Shown: positions 1-7,665, numbered from the stretch's first letter. The stretch: 18,140 nucleotides of DNA from Prevotella sp. CAG:1058 (GCA_000433175.1 HF986639.1:1-18140); one strand, 5' to 3'. Numbers and translations: made by a program. The notes: generated by a model from the sequence alone, not told the origin.

Positions 1-405
1 GAATTTATTGATTGGCAACTTGCGGACATTCATTTTTTATTAAGTTGATTCACCAGTGTCACGTTAAATTTCCATTTATATCATTTTCAAAAACTGAAAA
101 ATTGTAGCTCTTTGATCTTGAATAAAAAATAATTTTTAGGGAATAACAATTATTGTAATCTTCATTTCATGTCCGTTTGTTTTATATTCGATTTTAAATC
201 ATTTAATAACAACATAAGAGAAATAAAGTAATTCAGGATATTAGTGAAGTAGATAAAGATGATGTATACAGATAGAATTTAAAGGAGTTTATACTTGATA
301 ATTCATTTTGTTTCCCCTCTGAAAATCAAATATTTAGCAAAAAGATTCATCAATATTTTTCAAAGTAAAGATAAAAATATGTATATTTGCAAAAACGACA
401 AGACC
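1..405. other. AT-rich region without a convincing gene
   Basis: No supported gene lies here. Frame 1 of the plus strand is open from the window edge to a TGA at 46-48 and would give a 15-residue end (EFIDWQLADIHFLLS). It could be the C-terminus of a gene that begins outside the window, but it is too short to call. The rest is AT-rich with stops in all frames. A TTG-started extension of the next gene begins at 295 but is not favoured. The only regulatory-looking element is the TATATTTG box at 382-389. Confidence 0.5.
382..389 (+). promoter_or_regulatory. Probable Bacteroidetes -7 promoter box (TATATTTG)
   Basis: TATATTTG matches the Bacteroidetes sigma-factor -7 consensus TAnnTTTG exactly. 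It lies 16 nt before the ATG at 406, which implies a very short leader and supports that ATG over the upstream TTG at 295. No clear -33 TTTG element sits at the usual spacing, so this rests on one box. Confidence 0.45.
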
Positions 406-765
406 ATGGAAACGAGAGCAATCGACACGTTTGAAAAGCAAGATTTGTTTTATAATCGCATGATTGAGGATTATAAGAATGGAGTGATGCCACATTCATC
501 TGTTTTTGAGCCTTATTTCAAATGGAAAATGGGCGAATGTAGTCATGACGAAATCACAAGGGAAATGGCTTACAAGATGATGGATGAGGCTTCAGTCTTA
601 TTGGACGAATATTATGCCAAACACCCAAATGCATACGAAAATATGGATGCTTATATAGATGAAGATCCATGGCAGCAATACAAGGGATTTGGCGAAGATA
701 AATATGTAGTTTCGTATCTTGAAGGTATTGACAGCGAACTGAAAAATATCATTACGATTTTGTAG
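406..765 (+). CDS. Hypothetical protein, 119 aa
   Basis: I do not recognise this family. The frame is open from a TTG at 295 (156 codons). I prefer the ATG at 406, giving 119 residues from METRAIDTFEKQ, because a -7 promoter box at 382-389 would lie inside the longer version and the extra N-terminus looks like translated AT-rich spacer. The product is small, soluble-looking and rich in Asp, Glu, Tyr and Met, with no signal peptide or membrane segment. Helical predictions by eye cover much of it, including the segment around EMAYKMMDEASVLLDEYYAK. The stop at 763-765 abuts the decayed transposase fragment that begins at about 767, so the native C-terminus may have been altered by that insertion. 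The gene has no functional partner nearby and its AT-rich composition fits the accessory region. Function unknown. Confidence 0.55.
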   Translation: METRAIDTFEKQDLFYNRMIEDYKNGVMPHSSVFEPYFKWKMGECSHDEITREMAYKMMDEASVLLDEYYAKHPNAYENMDAYIDEDPWQQYKGFGEDKYVVSYLEGIDSELKNIITIL

Positions 766-766
766 G

Positions 767-1114
767 GATGTAAAGTTTGTTTATCACGATTGCTGCATAT
801 ACGGAGACAAGGGATATATATTTGTTGATGTCCAACTTGACTTGTTCGAAACAGTACATATAAGATTGGAATGCATGTATTGGCTAACCAAAAGAATTGG
901 AAACCGACATTTGTATCATTTGCAAAAACAGAAAGAGAATCGAAACCTTATTCTTGCAACAGACAGATCAATTCTTGGGCATCAGAAATTATGTAAAAAT
1001 AACGAATATTTTGTTTGTCAGAATCATCGGTAAATTCAGTGTGCTAACTATACTGCAATATGTAAACTTTATCAACAACAAGCTATTGACAGAATTAAGT
1101 ATGCACTAAATTAA
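767..1114 (+). pseudogene. Frameshifted C-terminal remnant of a DDE transposase (probably IS982-like)
   Basis: Reading across frames gives one continuous transposase C-terminus. Segment 767-871 reads DVKFVYHDC..YGDKGYIFVDVQLDLFETVHIRLE. Segment 871-927 reads MHVLANQKNWKPTFVSFAK. Segment 930-1082 reads RKRIETLF..TDQFLGIRNYVK, then RIIGKFSVLTILQYVNFINN. Segment 1085-1114 reads IDRIKYALN and stop. The DKGY motif and the R-x-R-I-E-T motif are the usual surroundings of the second Asp and the Glu of a DDE catalytic triad. At least three breaks separate the segments, near 871, 928 and 1083. The last two are each explained by one lost base: an A in AAAAAC and a C that would restore Lys-Pro-Ile. The N-terminal half and left end are missing, so the element is dead. 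From memory the wording matches a Bacteroidales transposase family, but the IS982 assignment is tentative. Confidence 0.75.
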
Positions 1115-1130
1115 TTCTGCAATAGTTGTT
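1077..1130. repeat. AT-rich imperfect inverted repeat, possible ATPase terminator or IS end
   Basis: CTATTGACAGAATTAA (1083-1098) pairs with TTAATTCTGCAATAG (1111-1125) with one bulged base at 1089. The outer AACAA (1077-1081) pairs with TTGTT (1126-1130) after a second bulge at 1082. It begins 46 nt past the stop of the minus-strand ATPase and overlaps the last codons of the transposase remnant. No clean U-tract follows on either strand, so termination is possible but unproven. Confidence 0.4.
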
Positions 1131-1175
1131 ATAATATAAATTACACATTTCCATTGCTATTCAGAGTTCGTATTT

Positions 1176-2633
1176 TTACGACAATTTGTTTTTCAGATTT
1201 TTTATAAAAGAACTAATATTAATGTTGTCAATTATATCATCGCAGAGCCCTGTTATAAATATATTTTCTCTTGTTCCAATTGCTTCTAATGTAGTTCGTA
1301 TCTTTTTATAAAAGTTTTTATTATTATCCTTAGCACCTTCTAAGGTGTTTTTATTATACTCTGACACAATTTCATCTAACGATTGTACGATAAAATATTT
1401 ATCGTTAATGATTCTTCTTAATTGGGGATTTTTATTTTCTTTAATAACATTGTATAGAAATTTTTCAATACTAGGAATTGGTAAAAAAATATGTGGTAGT
1501 TTATTTTGTTCTTTACTTAATTCATTTTCAATATCGCCATCGAGTATCGAGATGATAGACGTATTTGCCCCTAATACTTTCTTATTGTATAATTCTTTGT
1601 GCAATTCTAACACGTTTTGCCATCCTCCCACAGGTATGCAATGAATGAGTTTGCTTGTTCTGAGGGAATATTTGGAAAGAACTTTGTTAACAACAAGTTG
1701 TGACAATTCATCTTCAACAAGCAATAGAAAATCTGGAGAAACATTGCTGTATAAGTCTCTTATAAGATAACTTGGATAACAATTTGATTCTATTGTTAAA
1801 ATACCATCGTTATTATTAACTTTATAAAGTTCTGATGGTGGCATTGTTCGAATTACTTCAGGAGAATGGCTTGATAGATAGATGATGAGATTAGAATGTT
1901 TTATTGCTAACTCTTTTAAAAAATCCATTAACCTAAGCACTGCTATAGGGTGTAGAGCAAGTTCTAGTTCATCAATTAGAACTAAAACTTTTTGATTTAC
2001 AGGAAGGGATCTCCTGACAATGGAATTATATAAAAAATGTAGAAGTGAAACTAAAAGACATTCACCTGAACTCATTCTGTATTGGCTGATAAAATGGTTC
2101 TCAATATTAATAAAGTAAGGCCGATTTTTTATATTTAATTTTTGCGCAATATACTTATTTCGCAAGCGTTTAAGTGTTCTATAGTGATTTAAGTCTCCAT
2201 GTAAAATAAAACTCATTTGATTCTTAACATATTCATCAGCATCTGCAAGTTTATCTTCTGATATTAGCCCAGACTCAATCATTTGTTCTATATTTGTAGA
2301 GTCTTCAAATCTTGTTCCGTAAAACAAGCTACCTTCATATAAACCATTATATTTAAGTGTATTATTTAATTGTTCCCATTTGAAATTATTACATCGTTTC
2401 CACAGACAACATTTATCATTTATTTCAAATTTAACAAATGAATCACTTTTGCTATCGCTTGATGAAAGTCGCTGTAATTGATTTGATAATAGTTGGGCTA
2501 TGCATAGCATCAAAGTGCTTTTTCCACATCCATTAGTGCCAACAAAAGTATATATTCCATTATCAAATGGTAATTCTATATAAGCTTCCTTAATATTTTT
2601 AATATTATGTAATTGAATTTTTAATGTATCCAT
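1176..2633 (-). CDS. AAA/ABC-type ATPase with OLD-like TOPRIM C-terminal domain (candidate defence gene)
   Basis: This 485-aa protein has an SMC/ABC-like ATPase half and a TOPRIM-like half. Visible motifs are Walker A GTNGCGKST (32-40), an ABC-signature-like RMSSGE (186-191), Walker B VLVLIDE (216-222) followed by LELALHP, and a switch histidine in SSHSPE (H256). The C-terminal half starts with LLLVEDE (E307), then VGGW (335-338), LDGD (364-367) and PSIEKFL (387-393). This is the layout of OLD-family nucleases (TOPRIM Glu and DxD plus the SIE segment). Known OLD and related AriA/AriB (PARIS) proteins act in anti-phage defence. Here no helicase (GajB-like) or separate AriB gene adjoins, so it would act alone or be a fused form. 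The AT-rich composition and the nearby dead transposase suggest horizontal acquisition. Start is ATG at 2633, the first Met before the conserved N-terminal strand. No promoter was identified confidently. Confidence 0.85.
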   Translation of the reverse strand: MDTLKIQLHNIKNIKEAYIELPFDNGIYTFVGTNGCGKSTLMLCIAQLLSNQLQRLSSSDSKSDSFVKFEINDKCCLWKRCNNFKWEQLNNTLKYNGLYEGSLFYGTRFEDSTNIEQMIESGLISEDKLADADEYVKNQMSFILHGDLNHYRTLKRLRNKYIAQKLNIKNRPYFINIENHFISQYRMSSGECLLVSLLHFLYNSIVRRSLPVNQKVLVLIDELELALHPIAVLRLMDFLKELAIKHSNLIIYLSSHSPEVIRTMPPSELYKVNNNDGILTIESNCYPSYLIRDLYSNVSPDFLLLVEDELSQLVVNKVLSKYSLRTSKLIHCIPVGGWQNVLELHKELYNKKVLGANTSIISILDGDIENELSKEQNKLPHIFLPIPSIEKFLYNVIKENKNPQLRRIINDKYFIVQSLDEIVSEYNKNTLEGAKDNNKNFYKKIRTTLEAIGTRENIFITGLCDDIIDNINISSFIKNLKNKLS

Positions 2634-3379
2634 TTATTTATATTTACGATGTTTATTTAAATATCAAAAACATGGTGAGAAATAATATTGAGATAATAAC
2701 CATATGTTTTCAAGAGATAAAGTTACAGAATAATATTATATTGTAAATCTTTTCTTGAAAAAAATTGCTAAAGTACAAATAAATACATACTTTATTAACA
2801 AATCTTTATACGCGTTAACATGTAATTAATGCAGGGATTGTGATGAACTCTATTCTTGTTTTTTTAATTTGAAAAGGTACAATAATTTTTATACTAGATT
2901 CTATCAAAATCTGTTGAATTATTATTTAGTAGTTATTGTTCTATTTGTTGGATAAATAATTTATGTTTATAAGCATGAGTAAAAGTTTGACATATTGTTT
3001 AATTTAGTGATGACCAAGCTTTTAAAAAATTAAATAAGACCTATCCAAAGCGATTATTATAAATAAAACATCCTTTATCCGGAAATTTTTTCCGTGATGA
3101 AAATGCCTCGAAAAAACTGAAACATTTTTATATTGCTTTTCTTGTAGTCCGTATTAAAATTATCTGCTATAAGACTATTTGTTAAGCAAACTCATCGTTA
3201 TTTCTTTTAAATTGTAAATGGTTGGTTTTCGACTCGTAACTCGGCCACTTTTGCATCAAAAGTGGCCGAGTTTTTGACCGTAAACAATCGAGTTGTTTTT
3301 GAGAAATTAATAGATTGCTGTAAGATATGCCGTGAACAAGTCCTTGCGGGACGTGTCATATAGGTTATTGTCTTTGCGC
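2634..3379. other. AT-rich intergenic region, no gene seen
   Basis: About 745 bp with stops in all frames and no recognisable RNA gene. It must contain the promoter of the minus-strand ATPase. The best minus-strand candidate is a one-mismatch -7-like TTTATTTG near 2775-2782, too weak to call. A small perfect palindrome, CGGAAA-TTT-TTTCCG, lies at 3080-3094. The strong inverted repeat at 3238-3272 is listed separately. Positions 3307-3379 are downstream of the esterase stop but look coding in another minus-strand frame (see findings). Confidence 0.6.
3238..3272. terminator. Perfect 16-bp inverted repeat with CAT loop, terminator-like on the plus strand
   Basis: AACTCGGCCACTTTTG (3238-3253) and CAAAAGTGGCCGAGTT (3257-3272) are exact reverse complements around a 3-nt loop. 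The right arm runs into TTTTT on the plus strand, giving an intrinsic-terminator shape in that direction. Read on the minus strand, downstream of the esterase at 3380-4768, the stem is followed by ACGAGTCG with no U-tract. It could still end or protect that transcript. No plus-strand gene is close upstream. Confidence 0.55.
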
Positions 3380-4768
3380 TTAATGTCGGTTTTCGGAATT
3401 TTCCATTGTCATGCCTTTGTTTAAGAGTTCTTCGGCATCTTCTGTCTTTACAAAATTGTTTATCAGTGTGTCGGGATGTTTTATTGCGATTCTTAGTTGT
3501 TCAACGCCGTCTTTTATGCGGAATTTGTTTGTTATGGATAATACTCCCTGGTAATATGAGAATATTGCTTTGTCGGCAGTGTATATCTTTTTACCGTCTT
3601 CAAGGATTGTCCATGCTTTTTCGCATTGTCCGAGTCTGGGCAAGACGTTCAGTGCGTAGACTTTTCTCCAATACAGTGTTTCTTGGTCTTGTCCGGATTG
3701 TTTATATCCGTTCAAACAGCGTTGCAGATAATAGCCTGCTTCTTCCCATAGCCCGAGTTTGCCGAGTAAGTCGCCCATTACGCCTAAGGCGTTAGGGTCT
3801 GATTGATTATCTTTGAGGGCATTTTCATAATAATTACGCAATTTGTCGATTGATTCTTTCTCGTTTTTTTGTATGGCTGTCCAAAGGAATGCGGAAATAC
3901 ATGAGCCGGAAACAGGTAATGCTTGTTTGTAGTAAGACTGGTTATGGTTGTTCACATGTGTGAAGCATTCCCATATCGGCGTGTTTGCATGTTCTATGAT
4001 TTCATAAATACTGTCCGTGTTGTAGTATTTGTCATACAGGTCTGTTATGGCTTGCGCGATTCCCGTCGGGATTACAGACATGTGGTCGGCCTTTATGTTC
4101 CTTAACCTGGCATCATACTGTTTTTCCTTGAATGTTTCGTATAAATCATTCCCGAACGACTGTCTTGATTCAGTGTCATCGGAGCTTGTAATTATGCGGA
4201 TGATAGTTGGGACGGTCTGATTTTGCGTCTTAAAATCTGGAATCTGCGGCATCTCTTCAGGAGAGAAGAGGATGTAAGACCTGACGTAATCGTTGTTTTG
4301 GCTGATGTAGTAGTTAAGGTAGCTTGCCGTATAAGAATGTCCGATTAATGTATTAAATCCGGAGGTTGGAATAATCCGGTTTATTTCCTCTGCCAGTTCA
4401 GTGTTGACATAGTCGTAAAAAAGTTTTCCGTTTGCGTCGAGGCTGTTGTCGGATATATTGTATCCTACGTCGTTGCGGTTTCCCGGCGAAGAATAATCCA
4501 CGGCGACTACAGCCGTTGGTGGTATATAGTCAAAGGTCTGCAAATAAATGGCTGTTGAGGCAATCACGTCAAAAGTGTAGTCGGCGTCCAAGACAAATAA
4601 TAAGTTGTACTTTACATCCTGGTAAGTTGACGCAGGTAAAGCCACTCTGAAAGAGCGTGTGCCATTATATATTTTTGATTTAAATGAATGTTGTTCAACC
4701 TTCATTATGTTTTGCGACATGGCAATGTTGCATATTAAGCAAAGATAAATCAAAAGGATTTTCTTCAT
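3380..4768 (-). CDS. Secreted esterase (esterase D/Fes-like alpha/beta hydrolase) with C-terminal TPR-like repeats
   Basis: The 462-aa protein starts with a Sec signal peptide (1-18, MKKILLIYLCLICNIAMSQ) and is probably periplasmic. Residues 25-245 look like the esterase D / enterochelin-esterase-like fold: LLFVLDADYTFD (56-67), then the nucleophile elbow LIGHSYTASY (141-150, Ser145) and a probable catalytic His229 in KADHMSV. The elbow is G-H-S-Y-T, with Thr where most relatives have Gly. Residues about 255-440 are helical with TPR-like spacing (DPNALGVMGDLLGKLGLWEEA). The substrate cannot be read from sequence; relatives act on short acyl esters or siderophore esters. It has its own -7 box at 4801-4808 and is separated from the sugar operon by that operon's terminator, so it is a monocistronic unit. 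The stop at 3380-3382 may be premature: a one-base change would extend the protein by about 25 residues to 3307. Confidence 0.8.
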   Translation of the reverse strand: MKKILLIYLCLICNIAMSQNIMKVEQHSFKSKIYNGTRSFRVALPASTYQDVKYNLLFVLDADYTFDVIASTAIYLQTFDYIPPTAVVAVDYSSPGNRNDVGYNISDNSLDANGKLFYDYVNTELAEEINRIIPTSGFNTLIGHSYTASYLNYYISQNNDYVRSYILFSPEEMPQIPDFKTQNQTVPTIIRIITSSDDTESRQSFGNDLYETFKEKQYDARLRNIKADHMSVIPTGIAQAITDLYDKYYNTDSIYEIIEHANTPIWECFTHVNNHNQSYYKQALPVSGSCISAFLWTAIQKNEKESIDKLRNYYENALKDNQSDPNALGVMGDLLGKLGLWEEAGYYLQRCLNGYKQSGQDQETLYWRKVYALNVLPRLGQCEKAWTILEDGKKIYTADKAIFSYYQGVLSITNKFRIKDGVEQLRIAIKHPDTLINNFVKTEDAEELLNKGMTMENSENRH

Positions 4769-4800
4769 GATTGCAGATTGCTGGGCATTATTTGTTTATG

Positions 4801-4808
4801 CAAATATA
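4801..4808 (-). promoter_or_regulatory. Probable -7 promoter box for the TPR esterase gene
   Basis: The minus strand reads TATATTTG here, an exact match to the Bacteroidetes TAnnTTTG -7 consensus, 32 nt before the ATG at 4768. It is the same octamer as the box at 382-389. The expected -33 TTTG element is not evident. It lies between the sugar operon terminator and the esterase start, where a separate promoter is expected. Confidence 0.5.
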
Positions 4809-4931
4809 GCAAAAATAATGAACAGTAAAGCATGCGGAAAATGTTTTAACCCAAATCTGTCATTTGACCGCATATAGTTTTATCTATTTCTCCGGTTTAC
4901 ATCATTGTTTTCTTGGGCTGCCAGTAAATAA

Positions 4932-4970
4932 AAATCCCTTCCGACATGTCAAATGTGTCGGAAGGGATTT
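4932..4970 (-). terminator. Intrinsic terminator of the glycoside hydrolase operon
   Basis: AAATCCCTTCCGACA (4932-4946) and TGTCGGAAGGGATTT (4956-4970) form a perfect 15-bp stem around a 9-nt loop. On the minus strand the stem ends in GGGATTTT and continues TATTTACTGG, a U-rich tract. It lies 36 nt past the stop of the GH2 gene and is the only hairpin in the operon with a proper U-tract, so it marks the operon end. Confidence 0.85.
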
Positions 4971-5006
4971 GGTGATATTTGTGTTGTCTTTATTTTTCCT
5001 GATATA

Positions 5007-7628
5007 TTACTTCTGCACGCCGAACTCAGCCTGCTGGCGGTTTACTTCTTCAAGCGTGCGCTGGCGTTCCTCCTCGCTCATGGCCGGTTTGCCGGTTTGC
5101 CGGCCGGTCTGCTGGCCTGACAGGTTATCAGACGTGGGCTGGTCGGTGTAGCAAGTCTTGACGTCGTAGGGCACGCTCTCTATTGTCAGCGTGGCCGGGG
5201 TGGGGGCGTAGTTGCCTTCGTATGCCGAGCGTGCGGTTATGGTTATCTTGCCCGGACGGTTGGTTGCCTGTATCAGCACGGGTGCCGTTCCCCATTCGAC
5301 GCGGCGCGGATTGGCCATAATGCCTTCGCCGTCGCCTATTATGCGGCCCTCGCCCTCGACGGTGAACTGGATGTTGTCAGATGCAAGGCGCTTCACGTTG
5401 CCGTTGTCGTCGGTAACTTCGGCCACCACTACTACGAAGTCGCTGCCGTCGGCAGTCAGCTTGCGGCCGTTGTCGTCGACATAGAGGCGCAGCTTGGTAG
5501 AGCGGCGCGAGGGCATCTTCTTCTGCACGGCAACCACCTTGCCGTCCTTGATGCCTTCGGCAACGAGCGACACGCGCTGCCAGTTGCGCTGCTTGTAGCT
5601 GTATTCGCGGGCTGCCCAGAAGTCCCAGAAGCCTTTGAACACCACAGGTGCCGACTGCACTCCTGCCGGGTCGTGAACTACGGGCAGGGTCATTACCTTG
5701 TCGCCCTCGAATGCAGTAAGGCGTACGCTGTCGCAGTTTGAGAACACCGTAACGTCGTTGTCGGAGAACTGTGTCATTTCGTTAGCTATGAAGACCATCG
5801 GCTCTGCGCTGAGGTCTTGTGAACGGAACATCTCGAACGCGTATTTCTTCTGACGGAAGGCGTCGTATATTCCTCCGTAGTACGGGTCGGGATGATAGCC
5901 GCGCTGGTGGTCGAACGGGTGCCACTGGCATCCGCCTATGAACTGGCGCTGGCCGTGGAACATCTCGCCGTAGGTGTCGCAGAGTGAGAGTGCGGCCATG
6001 AGCATGGGCCTTTCGCCCCATGCGCGGGCAGCGCGGTTGATGTTGTTGTGGGCGTACCAGTCGTCAACCATTTCGCCGAACTCGCGTGTGAAGACGCACT
6101 TGTCGTCGGGCCAGTTGCCCTTGCCGATGTTGTCCGCCCAGTCGTACACCACGTCGTAGTTGTCCCTCACTCCGGCAGACTGTACGTCGGCCACTGCCGC
6201 AGGGCGTCCCGGATAGGGGAATTCGTCCTTGGTTATCTGCAAGGCGTTGATAGCGAAGTCTTCAGGATAGCGCGTTTCGTTGAGGATAGGCTCCCACATC
6301 AGCACCGAACAGTGGTTGCGGTCGCGGCGTATTATCTGCCTTGTGTTCTCGTGTACAAGCTCGCCGAAGCGCGGGTCCTTGTTCCAGTACTGCCAGCCGG
6401 GCGTGGGCACGATAACGAAAAGTCCGAGTTCGTCGCACGCATCCATGAAAGCCGGGTCCATGGGGTAGTGTGCGCAGCGTATGATTGTCATTCCTGCCTT
6501 GCGCAGACGCTTGGCGTCGCGCCACTGCTGGCTGTTGGGCATGGCGTTGCCTACGTAAGCAAAGTCCTGGTGGCGGTTGCCTCCGACGAGCTGGTGGTAA
6601 GGTTTGCCGTTGAGCCAGAAGCCGTCCTTGCCGCGGAACTCGGCCTTGCGGATGCCCATGCGCACCATGCCGCCGTCGACGCTCTTGCCGCCCTGCATTA
6701 CGCTTATCTCAACGTTGTAGAGATAGGGCGATTCGGGCGACCACAGCTCCGGGTCTTTCAGTTTCATTGAGAGGAATGCCGTTGCGCTCGACTTGGCGCC
6801 AACTTTAATCTTCTTTGTAACCGACTTGATGCGCTTTCCGCTCTTGTCTTTCACCACCACGGCCACCGTGGGCTGTGCTGCAGAGGCTGATGTGTTGCCC
6901 ACTTCGACATTGACAAACACGTCGGCGCTCTTTTCAGATATGTTGTCGTAATGAAGAAACACGCCGCCGCCGGCCACCTTGTTGGCCTCGAGTAATACGC
7001 CTCCGCCGGCAACCTTGCCGGCCTCGTTGGCGTCGGTTATCGCCACGGGCGACTTGCCTATGAGCCACACGTCGCGGTACATGCCGCCGTGGTAGCAGAA
7101 GTCGAGGGCGGCCTGCTTCTTGCCCGGAGGATATGTCTTGTCGTCGCTGTTGTCGGCCTTGACGGCTATCAGGCATTCTTCACCCGCCTTTACGCCGAGT
7201 TTGGTCAGGTCGACGGTTATCGGGAGATAGCCTCCGAGGTGGCTTTCAACCTTCTTGCCGTTGACGAAAATGTCTTGTTTGCCCATTATCGCCTCGAAAT
7301 ACACGGTAACGTTCCTGCCCTGCATGTCGGCCGGAACGGTGAAGTGCTTGCGGTACCAGGCCACGCCCTGGTAGTTGCGGCAGCCGCTTGCCTCGGACGG
7401 CTCGAGCCTTACGCTGTGCGGTGCGCAGACCACCTGCCACTTGCTGTCGTCGAACGTCGTGGCTTCGGCTCCTGCGGCGTCGCCCAGGTGGAAGCGCCAG
7501 CCCTGGTTGAAGTTGTATATTATCCTTCCGCTACCTTGCAGCGGAAACAGTCCTGCGACTGAATATGCGTCGGCGGCAGCAGCCGTCAGCGATATGAACA
7601 AGGATAAAAGTATGAACAGTTTTTTCAT
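5007..7628 (-). CDS. GH2 family beta-glycosidase (beta-galactosidase/uronidase type)
   Basis: This 873-aa enzyme has a signal peptide (1-19, MKKLFILLSLFISLTAAAA) and should act in the periplasm. Domains in order: GH2 sugar-binding jelly roll (about 35-195, with GVAWYRKHFTVP and CYHGGMYRDVWLI), immunoglobulin-like domain (about 225-330), TIM barrel (about 332-605) and C-terminal beta domains (about 610-820). The acid/base is probably E451 in MWEPILNE (after RRDRNHCSV), and the nucleophile E516 in FTREFGE. The WEPILNE wording, instead of the commoner WSxGNE, belongs to a Bacteroidales GH2 subgroup. The exact sugar is not readable; beta-galactose, glucuronic acid or galacturonic acid are candidates, and the RG-II context favours a uronic acid. 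Residues 202-213 are duplicated in tandem at 214-225. The C-terminus is a polar Gln/Arg/Glu-rich tail (about 828-873). It is the last gene of the operon, 119 nt after the GH78 gene. Confidence 0.88.
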   Translation of the reverse strand: MKKLFILLSLFISLTAAAADAYSVAGLFPLQGSGRIIYNFNQGWRFHLGDAAGAEATTFDDSKWQVVCAPHSVRLEPSEASGCRNYQGVAWYRKHFTVPADMQGRNVTVYFEAIMGKQDIFVNGKKVESHLGGYLPITVDLTKLGVKAGEECLIAVKADNSDDKTYPPGKKQAALDFCYHGGMYRDVWLIGKSPVAITDANEAGKVAGGGVLLEANKVAGGGVFLHYDNISEKSADVFVNVEVGNTSASAAQPTVAVVVKDKSGKRIKSVTKKIKVGAKSSATAFLSMKLKDPELWSPESPYLYNVEISVMQGGKSVDGGMVRMGIRKAEFRGKDGFWLNGKPYHQLVGGNRHQDFAYVGNAMPNSQQWRDAKRLRKAGMTIIRCAHYPMDPAFMDACDELGLFVIVPTPGWQYWNKDPRFGELVHENTRQIIRRDRNHCSVLMWEPILNETRYPEDFAINALQITKDEFPYPGRPAAVADVQSAGVRDNYDVVYDWADNIGKGNWPDDKCVFTREFGEMVDDWYAHNNINRAARAWGERPMLMAALSLCDTYGEMFHGQRQFIGGCQWHPFDHQRGYHPDPYYGGIYDAFRQKKYAFEMFRSQDLSAEPMVFIANEMTQFSDNDVTVFSNCDSVRLTAFEGDKVMTLPVVHDPAGVQSAPVVFKGFWDFWAAREYSYKQRNWQRVSLVAEGIKDGKVVAVQKKMPSRRSTKLRLYVDDNGRKLTADGSDFVVVVAEVTDDNGNVKRLASDNIQFTVEGEGRIIGDGEGIMANPRRVEWGTAPVLIQATNRPGKITITARSAYEGNYAPTPATLTIESVPYDVKTCYTDQPTSDNLSGQQTGRQTGKPAMSEEERQRTLEEVNRQQAEFGVQK
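6961..7026 (-). repeat. In-frame 36-bp tandem duplication inside the GH2 gene
   Basis: The segments starting at 6961 and 6997 align over 30 bp at exactly 36-bp spacing with a few differences. In protein they encode EAGKVAGGGVLL (202-213) followed by EANKVAGGGVFL (214-225). The duplication lies at the linker between the sugar-binding and immunoglobulin-like domains and keeps the frame. Confidence 0.75.
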
Positions 7629-7665
7629 GTTTAGAGAATGGAGTATGGATTTTCTGTATTTAATT

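Noticed and set aside
1..48. C-terminal end of a plus-strand gene entering the window
   Set aside because: Only 15 codons are visible, with no recognisable motif; kept as a remark only.
295..405. TTG-started N-terminal extension of the 119-aa protein
   Set aside because: A -7 promoter box lies inside the extension and the added residues look like translated spacer.
842..1033. Two overlapping small plus-strand open frames (842-1033 and 897-1109) as separate genes
   Set aside because: Both start with TTG and are pieces of the same frameshifted transposase remnant.
2775..2782. -7-like box (TTTATTTG on the minus strand) for the ATPase gene
   Set aside because: One mismatch to the consensus in very AT-rich DNA, with poor spacing to any -33 element.
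5080..5115. Short GCCGGTTT direct repeats in the 3' end of the GH2 gene
   Set aside because: Only two 8-bp copies in a low-complexity tail; too little to call a repeat element.
6048..6770. Plus-strand open frame of 240 codons opposite GH2
   Set aside because: Shadow of the GH2 TIM-barrel coding sequence, with no recognisable protein features.
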